DNA of 7,120 nt, taken from positions 1 through 7,120 of the forward strand of contig JBMFIF010000072.1 in the NCBI GenBank assembly GCA_049976445.1, written 5' to 3'. The position numbers and the translations under genes were made by a program. Origin of the DNA: JAVZOV01 sp049976445 (GTDB lineage: Archaea; Thermoproteota; Thermoprotei; Gearchaeales; WAQG01). The notes beneath the pieces were generated by a model. It saw nothing but the letters and a program-made list of their open reading frames with translations. It searched no databases and had not been told where the DNA came from. Shown in pieces: positions 1-5,272 of this stretch. The first letter of the stretch is position 1. The number at the start of each line of letters is the position of its first letter.

Positions 1-2
1 CT

Positions 3-407
3 TTGAGCGATGACCTTTATTCACAAATGGAAATAATATTAGATTATTATAAAAATCCCAAAAACGCTGGTATAATAGAGAATCCCGATATACATGCTGA
101 GGATTATAACATACCGTGTGGCGATCACGTAGAAATTTTTGTGAAAATAAAAGATGGCAAGGTAATAGATGCTAAATTTAGAGGAGAGGGGTGCATAATA
201 AGTCAGGCTTCAGCATCAATGCTAATGGAGAGAATCGTGGGTATGAGCCTTGACGACGTAAAAAAATTAACAAAAAAAGATATACTTAGTATGCTTGGAA
301 TAAACCTTTCTCCAACACGGATGAAATGTGCTCTGCTTTCGCTCAAGGTCCTTAATGAAGGTATATCCAAATATGAAGGAAAAGAATTTGAGAGACTGTC
401 CACTTAG
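3..407 (+). CDS. sufU: IscU/SufU-type iron-sulfur cluster scaffold protein (NifU N-terminal family)
   Basis: Cytoplasmic scaffold on which Fe-S clusters are built before transfer to apoproteins. The 134-residue product aligns over the whole NifU-N domain: an N-terminal YKNPKNAG segment (residues 16-23), a PCGD motif with Cys39 and Asp41, GEGC with Cys64, and RMKC with Cys109. These are the three ligand cysteines and the conserved aspartate of the family. The Cys64-Cys109 spacing (45) matches IscU rather than Bacillus-type SufU, which carries an insertion there. The IscU chaperone-binding LPPVK motif and the His before the last Cys are absent (SPTRMKC instead), which is SufU-like and fits archaea lacking the HscA/HscB system. 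The start is a TTG two bases inside the window; it gives the expected short N-terminus, but the upstream sequence and ribosome binding site are cut off, so the true start may lie outside. ATG at 27 is a weaker alternative. No cysteine desulfurase or suf genes are visible nearby. Confidence 0.85.
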   Translation: MSDDLYSQMEIILDYYKNPKNAGIIENPDIHAEDYNIPCGDHVEIFVKIKDGKVIDAKFRGEGCIISQASASMLMERIVGMSLDDVKKLTKKDILSMLGINLSPTRMKCALLSLKVLNEGISKYEGKEFERLST

Positions 408-431
408 TATGTAGAAATTATGTAGTAGCTA

Positions 432-500
432 ATGTCTTATCTGGACAGCCTCGAATTTGATCTGGAAAAATATTTAAGAGAAAAAGTAGAGGAAGAATGA
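432..500 (+). pseudogene. Short ORF, possible 5' stub of a truncated gene
   Basis: A 22-codon ORF starts with ATG 24 bases after the stop of the scaffold gene and ends in TGA at 498-500. The peptide begins MSYLDSLEFDLEKYLREK and ends in a run of Glu. It is rich in alternating charged and hydrophobic residues, as in a protein N-terminal helix. The reading frame ends almost exactly where the structured, GC-richer segment begins (about 495-500), which suggests a gene start cut off by an insertion. I do not recognise the family. There is no Shine-Dalgarno site. The alternatives are a genuine tiny protein or chance coding; 22 codons is too short to be sure. Confidence 0.25.
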
Positions 501-665
501 CTCTCTCCATAACTAATGTTGGGAGATTCTTTCTCCTAAGACGCTTGTTTGTTTCTTGCTCGCAGCTCTCCTAGGTTCCCACCTCATCTTAAGAGCAAGG
601 AGTATGCCACCACCTCGTTATCACTATCCTTTCATGAGGGTTTCGGGATTATGGTTTCGGTTTTC
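495..665 (-). ncRNA. Candidate structured RNA or IS200/IS605-type right-end remnant
   Basis: This stretch is near 48% G+C between 541 and 660, clearly above the surrounding genes, and is dense in complementary segments. A 7-base stem pairs 555-561 with 593-599 and encloses AGGT-GGGA-ACCT (minus strand, 573-584), a hairpin with a GNRA tetraloop. At the far end, 504-508 pairs with 522-526 (inner AAC/GTT at 511-513/518-520), and 522-526 can alternatively pair with 532-536. CCGAAACC occurs twice on the minus strand (639-646 and 653-660, 14 bases apart). The minus-strand order AATCTCCC, hairpin, GGAGAG, GTCAT resembles the right ends of IS200/IS605 elements, where the TnpB guide RNA (omega RNA) also lies. 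No tnpB reading frame remains. Either an RNA gene or a decayed transposon end fits; both are inference from composition and pairing. Confidence 0.3.
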
Positions 666-877
666 ATGCTTTGTTGCATAATTCTGATGTAGCTTTGATG
701 AGCTTTTCATGTTAAGAATTCTTGTGTGTTGAGAGTTTGATGATGTTTTCTCACAATTTTAATGAACACTCCTAACTAACGTACATAAAACCACATCAGC
801 AAGCATCATGAGATTGGAGGAAGCACATTAAACATATCATAAAACCACGCACAAATTATGCAACAAAGAGGTTTTCA
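659..877. mobile_element. MITE-like non-autonomous element with 15-bp inverted repeats and 8-bp target duplication
   Basis: Perfect 15-base terminal inverted repeats, CTTTGTTGCATAATT at 669-683 and its reverse complement at 854-868, bound a 200-base AT-rich core without a usable ORF. Immediately outside is an 8-base direct repeat, GGTTTTCA at 659-666 and 870-877, as expected from a target-site duplication. The repeats are separated from the terminal repeat by only two bases on the left (TG) and one on the right (A). Subterminal CTGATGT (684-690) and ACATCAG (793-799) are also inverted, and CATAAAACCAC is repeated directly at 784-794 and 838-848. An 8-base duplication with GTTGCA-containing ends is reminiscent of IS6-family elements, but that family link is a guess. 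A further copy of the left end is at 7047-7065. Confidence 0.6.
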
Positions 878-897
878 CAGATCTATATTTGTTGATG

Positions 898-911
898 TAT
901 TTAAACTTCTC
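898..911 (-). promoter_or_regulatory. Archaeal promoter-like BRE/TATA box reading leftward
   Basis: On the minus strand, purine-rich GAGAAG (906-911) is followed by TTTAAATA (898-905), a strong match to an archaeal BRE plus TATA box. Transcription would be expected to start roughly 25 bases downstream, near 870-876, which is the right flank of the MITE-like element. No gene follows on that strand, so it may be the promoter of the structured element at 495-665, now separated from it by the insertion. It also lies downstream of the polymerase gene and could produce a transcript independent of it. Confidence 0.4.
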
Positions 912-926
912 GACAATTCATCTCAC

Positions 927-944
927 AGAAAACCTAGGTTTTCT
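927..944. terminator. 18-bp perfect palindrome, possible terminator of the polymerase gene
   Basis: AGAAAACCTAGGTTTTCT is self-complementary and lies 21 bases past the polymerase stop codon. Read on the minus strand, the second arm provides a T-rich tract, GGTTTTCT, and a CAAAAATC tract precedes it. Archaeal termination depends mainly on U-tracts, so a terminator role is plausible. A protein-binding site is the alternative. Confidence 0.4.
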
Positions 945-965
945 TGCTGAAGATTTTTGTAAAAG

Positions 966-3302
966 TTAAAAGAATTGATCAAGTCCTCCTTTTGTTGCTC
1001 TCTTTATTAATTGATCCTCTGTAACACCTAATGGTTCAAGGGCTCTCAACACTACAGGTATTATTTGGTTAGTAATATAGTAATCTATATCGACGATAGA
1101 TTTTTCAGCATCACCATAGAAAACAGCTCTCTCATATATTGGGCCCTGTCCTTTAGTGACAATATATCCTATTTTATCACCTACTCTGAATCTCCAACCT
1201 TTTTTAGAAAGTTGAAGAGCTATAGAAACATGCGGAGCTCTTGCTTTATAATCTGATAAGGGTTTATCAAGGCTTTTCCAGATAACTACATCTTTTATGG
1301 TGAACTCTCCATTCCTAAACGCTTCTATCATTTCTTTTGCAACATTAACAGCCTGATTTACATTGCCTGTTGTGAGAAGCGTACTTAAAACTCTTTCTTG
1401 TGTACGTCTTGCATAATCACACCAATCTCCTCTAACAACTTCAAAACCAGTTAAATCGAGTTCGTTGTTAATTGTAAGGCCAGCATAACGTTTCTTTGCC
1501 TCAGTAAATAAGACACGTTTATAGACAGTTTCTAACTTAATTTCCATTCCTAACTCATTTTCGATAGTATCAATCAACTTATTTACTTCCTCACTCTTAT
1601 ACTCGATAAAGAGTGAATCAGTATCACCATATATTACTTTTAAGCCAAATTTTTTGTTCGCTAGCTCAGCAGCAGTAACTATAGTACTTCTACCCCAAGC
1701 CGTTATAGCTTCAGCAACCTCCTTCATATACCATCTAGAAGAAACCCATCCCATATAACCATACATTGCATTTGCAACAACCTTTATAGCACGTTCCTGA
1801 GATTCTAGAGCTTTTCTCTCAGGTCCTTCAGGTAACTCTTTTATACGCTTTTTGATCTGTTTTCTAGTTTCAAGCAATTTAAGTATGGCAGATTTATAAA
1901 GACCATCAGGTGTAACTCTAAATCTATGACCAACTTCAGGTGCAGTATATGCCTCGCCAACTTCCTCTTTTTGCATCAAAGTATCTGGTGAAACGTTATA
2001 CTTAGCTATTATATGAGGATACATCGATGCAAAATCTAATACTGCAACATTAGTATGAAGTCCAGGGCTTGGTGTAAATACTATCGCACCCTTATATCTT
2101 TCATATACAGACTCTACCCTGCGTGGTATTACCTCATTAAGCTTCATTGAATGATATACTATATATCCATCGACTCTATGACCAGGCGATGCTTTAAGTA
2201 CATAATCCATTGGATACCCGACTAGTGAACTTAAGTGAATAGTATAATCAAAATATAATCTCCAAAGACTCCGTAATGAGTTAACGAGTTTTAAAGCATA
2301 ATCTTCAACCTTGCTTTTCTCATCGCTAAACCACATATCATTGAGATCTATACTATCAATCACATCTCCCTTCCAAACACCATGATGAATAGCCATCTCT
2401 TCGAGTGTCTTCATCTTAAGCTCAAGCATACCTTCGGCAATATCCCTTACATCAATATGAATTCTACCAACTAATGATATGTGACCATAAACTCCTCCTC
2501 TAGGCTCATCACCATTCCTTCCAAAAGATAATTTTATCTTATTAACCTCAGCCCTTCTGTTAAGATAATTAAAACCCCATCTATTTGTCTCCCATCCAAT
2601 TACAAGGTCTGGATCATGCTCAGATACTAATTTGATTAACGTACTTATAATTTCCTTATCATTATCAGCCCTTATTATGAATGGTTCATTATCATCAAAT
2701 ACAACAGCAGCAAAAGCTAACGGATCCTCATCTGGATCAGGAGTACCAATCTTTCTGAAAGCAAAAAACATGACATACATTTCCTTTAATTTTGGCAACT
2801 GCCTATTCTCAACAATTCGAGGATTTCTGATCTCTCTAACTTCATAAGGAATGTTGGCAATTTTTAGATTACCAATAATCTCAGCATCAATCCAACTTGA
2901 TGGCTTTAAATCTCTCGTTATAAAGTATAAAAGACTAGGTCGCACATCGGAATTATATATGTTACTAACACCCTGTAAGCTGTTTATCTTTTCAAGAGCC
3001 TTATCTTTAAAATCAGAATCTCTAAAGATAACTTCAATAACTCTAATAGGCCTTCCCAACCTCTTCCTCTCTACAATAGATACTTTTTCAAAAAATCCAT
3101 GAAGTGTTCGTTTCAGATTCTCTTCAAGCTCCTCAATTGATACATCATCAGAAGCCTCCACATATACAAAAGGTTTAAAACTACCATCAACTAGTAATAC
3201 CCTCTTACCATCATCGTCAACACACCAAAGCCAAATTTCATCCCTCTTAATATTGTTCCTGCTAACAACCTCATGATTAATATCGATAATCCAGTAAGGC
3301 AT
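966..3302 (-). CDS. polB: Family-B DNA polymerase with degenerate 3'-5' exonuclease domain
   Basis: Template-directed DNA synthesis; 778 residues, the size of archaeal PolB3-type enzymes. The polymerase half is intact: motif A at 421-432 (Asp423, DFASMYPHII), motif B around 507-518 (Lys507, NAMYGYMG), motif C YGDTDS at 558-563 (Asp560, Asp562) and KKRY at 603-606. The exonuclease half keeps the fold-level sequence but not the active site. Exo I, normally DxE, reads MFF (178-180); Exo II, normally NxxxF/YD, reads NRWG with Gly243 in place of Asp; Exo III, normally YxxxD, reads YALKL (Tyr335, Leu339). Proofreading is therefore probably lost, which suggests a translesion, repair or accessory paralogue rather than the main replicase. 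The C-terminal tail KGGLDQFF (771-778) has the spacing of a PCNA-interacting box with Lys in place of the usual Gln. ATG at 3302 fits the family N-terminus. The gene is divergent from L10e. Confidence 0.93.
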   Translation of the reverse strand: MPYWIIDINHEVVSRNNIKRDEIWLWCVDDDGKRVLLVDGSFKPFVYVEASDDVSIEELEENLKRTLHGFFEKVSIVERKRLGRPIRVIEVIFRDSDFKDKALEKINSLQGVSNIYNSDVRPSLLYFITRDLKPSSWIDAEIIGNLKIANIPYEVREIRNPRIVENRQLPKLKEMYVMFFAFRKIGTPDPDEDPLAFAAVVFDDNEPFIIRADNDKEIISTLIKLVSEHDPDLVIGWETNRWGFNYLNRRAEVNKIKLSFGRNGDEPRGGVYGHISLVGRIHIDVRDIAEGMLELKMKTLEEMAIHHGVWKGDVIDSIDLNDMWFSDEKSKVEDYALKLVNSLRSLWRLYFDYTIHLSSLVGYPMDYVLKASPGHRVDGYIVYHSMKLNEVIPRRVESVYERYKGAIVFTPSPGLHTNVAVLDFASMYPHIIAKYNVSPDTLMQKEEVGEAYTAPEVGHRFRVTPDGLYKSAILKLLETRKQIKKRIKELPEGPERKALESQERAIKVVANAMYGYMGWVSSRWYMKEVAEAITAWGRSTIVTAAELANKKFGLKVIYGDTDSLFIEYKSEEVNKLIDTIENELGMEIKLETVYKRVLFTEAKKRYAGLTINNELDLTGFEVVRGDWCDYARRTQERVLSTLLTTGNVNQAVNVAKEMIEAFRNGEFTIKDVVIWKSLDKPLSDYKARAPHVSIALQLSKKGWRFRVGDKIGYIVTKGQGPIYERAVFYGDAEKSIVDIDYYITNQIIPVVLRALEPLGVTEDQLIKRATKGGLDQFF

Positions 3303-3325
3303 TCCACTTATAGAATACTCACAAA

Positions 3326-3350
3326 GCTTAAAAACACTAGCTATAAATAA
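3326..3350 (-). promoter_or_regulatory. TATA-like boxes upstream of the polymerase gene
   Basis: Two candidates read leftward: TTATTTAT (3343-3350), which would give a leader of roughly 15-20 bases, and GTTTTTAAGC (3326-3335), whose distance of about 28 bases to the ATG at 3302 fits a leaderless transcript. No Shine-Dalgarno motif at a useful distance is visible, which favours leaderless or near-leaderless translation. Confidence 0.35.
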
Positions 3351-3400
3351 TTTAATGAAACAAAAGTAGAATTACAACCAAAAGTCTACCTTTTAGAGAG

Positions 3401-3414
3401 GGAAAGTTATTTAT
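3401..3414 (+). promoter_or_regulatory. Promoter-like BRE/TATA box of ribosomal protein L10e
   Basis: GGAAAG (3401-3406) followed by TTATTTAT (3407-3414) resembles an archaeal BRE and TATA box. The expected start, about 3435, gives a leader of roughly 30 bases that contains the Shine-Dalgarno site. A second AT-rich box at 3424-3433 (TACTTATATC) is possible but would leave almost no leader. Confidence 0.4.
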
Positions 3415-3455
3415 GTTAGCAAATACTTATATCTGAAATTCTATTTTCCTTAGTT

Positions 3456-3461
3456 GGTGAT
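3456..3461 (+). promoter_or_regulatory. Shine-Dalgarno site of L10e
   Basis: GGTGAT complements the 3' end of archaeal 16S rRNA and lies 5 bases before the ATG at 3467. This supports that ATG over the in-frame GTG at 3464. It is the clearest ribosome binding site in the window. Confidence 0.6.
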
Positions 3462-3466
3462 AAGTG

Positions 3467-3985
3467 ATGCCACTGAGACCAGGAAGATGCTATAGGTATT
3501 TGGATACTCCGCCTTATACTAGGACTGAATATATTGATGGCGCTCCACAACCAAAGATCAGTAAGTTTGATATGGGTTCTCCGGGCAAACAATTTAGTGT
3601 TCAAATAGATCTAGTTTCTGAAGAAAATGGTTTAATTAGACATAATGCTCTAGAAGCCGCACGTGTTATGGCTAATAAATATCTCTCAGCAACAATAAAA
3701 GATGAAAATTATCATTTAAGAATAGTAAAATATCCTCATCATATAATAAGAGAGAACAAGATGCTAGCTATGGCTGGTGCAGATAGACTTCAAGAGGGCA
3801 TGAGAAGAGCTTTTGGAAAGCCCACAGGTAGAGCTACTATAGTTGATACTAACGATGTTATAATAACAGTATGGACAGAACCACAATTCATTAATGAAGT
3901 TAAAGAAGCATTACGAAGAGCAGCGTCAAAAATACCGATGCCATGTTCAATTGTAATCAAGAATGTTAAAAATAAAGCATCATAA
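3467..3985 (+). CDS. rpl10e: Large-subunit ribosomal protein L10e (uL16)
   Basis: Structural protein of the 50S subunit, placed between the central protuberance and the tRNA sites. It is the archaeal/eukaryotic counterpart of bacterial L16. The 172-residue product shows the family hallmarks in order: MPLRPGRCYR at the N-terminus, PKISKFDMG (29-37), RHNALEAARVMANKYL (58-73), YHLRIVKYPHHIIRENKM (82-99), the loop GADRLQEGMRRAFGKPTG (104-121), which in homologues reaches toward the peptidyl-transferase region, and KEALRRAASKIPMPCSIVI (146-164). Length is typical. An in-frame GTG at 3464 would add one Met, but the conserved N-terminus and the Shine-Dalgarno spacing favour ATG 3467. It is convergent with TrpRS, with two bases between the stops, so its transcript must end inside the TrpRS gene on the opposite strand; T-rich tracts just after 3990 could serve. 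Confidence 0.97.
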   Translation: MPLRPGRCYRYLDTPPYTRTEYIDGAPQPKISKFDMGSPGKQFSVQIDLVSEENGLIRHNALEAARVMANKYLSATIKDENYHLRIVKYPHHIIRENKMLAMAGADRLQEGMRRAFGKPTGRATIVDTNDVIITVWTEPQFINEVKEALRRAASKIPMPCSIVIKNVKNKAS

Positions 3986-3987
3986 GC

Positions 3988-5142
3988 TTATTCTAATATT
4001 CGTTTATTCATTTCTGATGCTAGAGCTCCATTATACTTAAAATCTTTTATTAGCTTCTTAGCTTCCTCCCTTCTAGATCTATGATTTTCTAAGAAATCAT
4101 TTATTTTTTCTATTAGTATCCCTTTCAGTTCACCGGTAAGCATTTTTCCTGATCTATAATCATCCTCAATCTTTTTTAGTTTTGAATCATCAGGTTCAAA
4201 GAGGAATTTAAGCCACTGAAACGATACATCTATATCTGGATTGCCACCTAATTTCCTATGTAATTCTATAGTAGGTTGACCACCCGAAAATGCATATTTC
4301 ATAATTTTATGCTGTACAGTTTTAGGATCATCGTGCAAATATATAGCAGTTTCTGGTTGTGATGCGCTCATTTTTCCTTCAAGTCCTGTTAATGGTGGAA
4401 GAAATTTATTATGTATTGCAGCCACTTTATAATAACCAAAACTTTCGGCAATATCCCTCTGTATCCTCCAATATGGATCTTGATCTATAGCAGCTGGTAT
4501 TAGACAACGCTTTTTTTCAAAAAACGTTGGTACTATTTGTAATGCCGGATAAAATATCATACCTATGTTAGTCTCATTCTTAAAACCAAAAACTGCCTTT
4601 ACGAGTGAAAAATTAATTTTCTTAGCTATTTTTATAGCCAATGGATACATGTTTTTTATGTATTCTGTATCTTGGAATATAAATGTTTTATCAGGATCAA
4701 ATCCTAAAGCTATTATATCTAGTGAGTTTTCATAAGCCCACTTACGTACATCATCTAAAGTAAAGTTCTCCTCATCAAGAAACTTCTCATCATCAGTTAA
4801 TTCTATATAAACATTCGCATTAAATTTCTCCTGCAACCACTTTGTCATTATAAAAGGTATGATATGGCCAATATGCATTGGACCACTAGGACCTCTACCA
4901 GTGTAAAGGAAGAAACTCCTACCTCTCTCATAATCATCAAGAACCTTATCTAAATCTCTGTGAGAAAAGAAAACATTTCTTTTAAGCAAAACGTGCGAAC
5001 CTCCTGCATACTTTTCTAACTTTAGCCTTAACTCATCCGTAATCGGTTCAGTACCAAACTGTTTTATTAATTTCTCGTAATCAACCCTACCTCTTACTTC
5101 CCAAGGAGTCACAACAAATTCATTATTCTTTTCTGTTACCAT
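3988..5142 (-). CDS. trpS: Tryptophanyl-tRNA synthetase, archaeal/eukaryotic type
   Basis: Class I synthetase charging tRNA-Trp in the cytoplasm. The 384-residue protein carries the HIGH signature as MHIGH (89-93) within RGPSGPMHIGH, and the KMSKS loop as GKMSAS (256-261), the form typical of archaeal and eukaryotic TrpRS. Also present are LTDDEKF (115-121), the AAIDQDPYWRIQRD segment (217-230) that contributes to the active site, and an N-terminal extension (about 12-75) typical of the archaeal/eukaryotic enzyme and longer than in bacterial TrpRS. Length is normal and no catalytic residue looks missing. The ATG at 5142 matches the family start. GGTG lies only two bases upstream, too close for a good Shine-Dalgarno site, so a leaderless transcript is plausible. 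It is divergent from the methyltransferase and convergent with L10e. No Trp-codon-rich leader or other tryptophan regulatory feature is visible. Confidence 0.96.
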   Translation of the reverse strand: MVTEKNNEFVVTPWEVRGRVDYEKLIKQFGTEPITDELRLKLEKYAGGSHVLLKRNVFFSHRDLDKVLDDYERGRSFFLYTGRGPSGPMHIGHIIPFIMTKWLQEKFNANVYIELTDDEKFLDEENFTLDDVRKWAYENSLDIIALGFDPDKTFIFQDTEYIKNMYPLAIKIAKKINFSLVKAVFGFKNETNIGMIFYPALQIVPTFFEKKRCLIPAAIDQDPYWRIQRDIAESFGYYKVAAIHNKFLPPLTGLEGKMSASQPETAIYLHDDPKTVQHKIMKYAFSGGQPTIELHRKLGGNPDIDVSFQWLKFLFEPDDSKLKKIEDDYRSGKMLTGELKGILIEKINDFLENHRSRREEAKKLIKDFKYNGALASEMNKRILE

Positions 5143-5165
5143 ACACCATCTTAATTATCTAACCT

Positions 5166-5177
5166 AAATTTTAATTT
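5166..5177 (-). promoter_or_regulatory. AT-rich promoter-like box upstream of trpS
   Basis: AAATTAAAATTT read leftward is centred about 29 bases from the TrpRS ATG, the spacing of a leaderless archaeal promoter. A small inverted repeat, TCTGA at 5179-5183 and TCAGA at 5189-5193, lies just upstream, between this box and the one for the methyltransferase. The box is weak and rests on position and composition only. Confidence 0.3.
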
Positions 5178-5227
5178 ATCTGAGCCCATCAGAGCACTTC
5201 AAAAATAGGAAACAAAAATTAAATACT

Positions 5228-5240
5228 AAAGATTTATTTA
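5228..5240 (+). promoter_or_regulatory. TATA-like box of the methyltransferase/SPOUT operon
   Basis: AAAGATTTATTTA resembles a BRE/TATA element. A start about 26 bases downstream, near 5262, would give a leader of about 10 bases to the ATG at 5273, or a nearly leaderless start at the TTG at 5261. There is no Shine-Dalgarno motif before either. Confidence 0.35.
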
Positions 5241-5272
5241 CGTGAAGTTTTTAATATTCATTGAAAAACAGA

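Noticed and set aside
639..660. Start of a CRISPR array (repeated GGTTTCGG)
   Set aside because: Only two 8-base copies 14 bases apart; there are no repeat-spacer units of the usual 24-37 bases.
684..760. TGATGA-like boxes that could be C boxes of a C/D guide RNA
   Set aside because: TGATGAG (697) and TGATGATG (738) occur but no properly placed D box (CTGA) follows, and they lie inside the MITE-like core.
624..764. Minus-strand 44-codon frame containing NYATK and ending NPETLMKG, as a transposase C-terminus
   Set aside because: The frame crosses the MITE border, so half of it belongs to the inserted element, and removing the insertion leaves a stop just upstream. The similarity to TnpB tails is an impression only.
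408..965. tRNA or rRNA gene in the large gap
   Set aside because: No T-loop signature with a matching acceptor stem and no rRNA-like blocks were found on either strand.
2632..3102. Plus-strand ORFs of 71 and 83 codons opposite the polymerase gene
   Set aside because: They lie wholly antisense to well-conserved polymerase codons and show no recognisable domain; they are shadows of the real gene.
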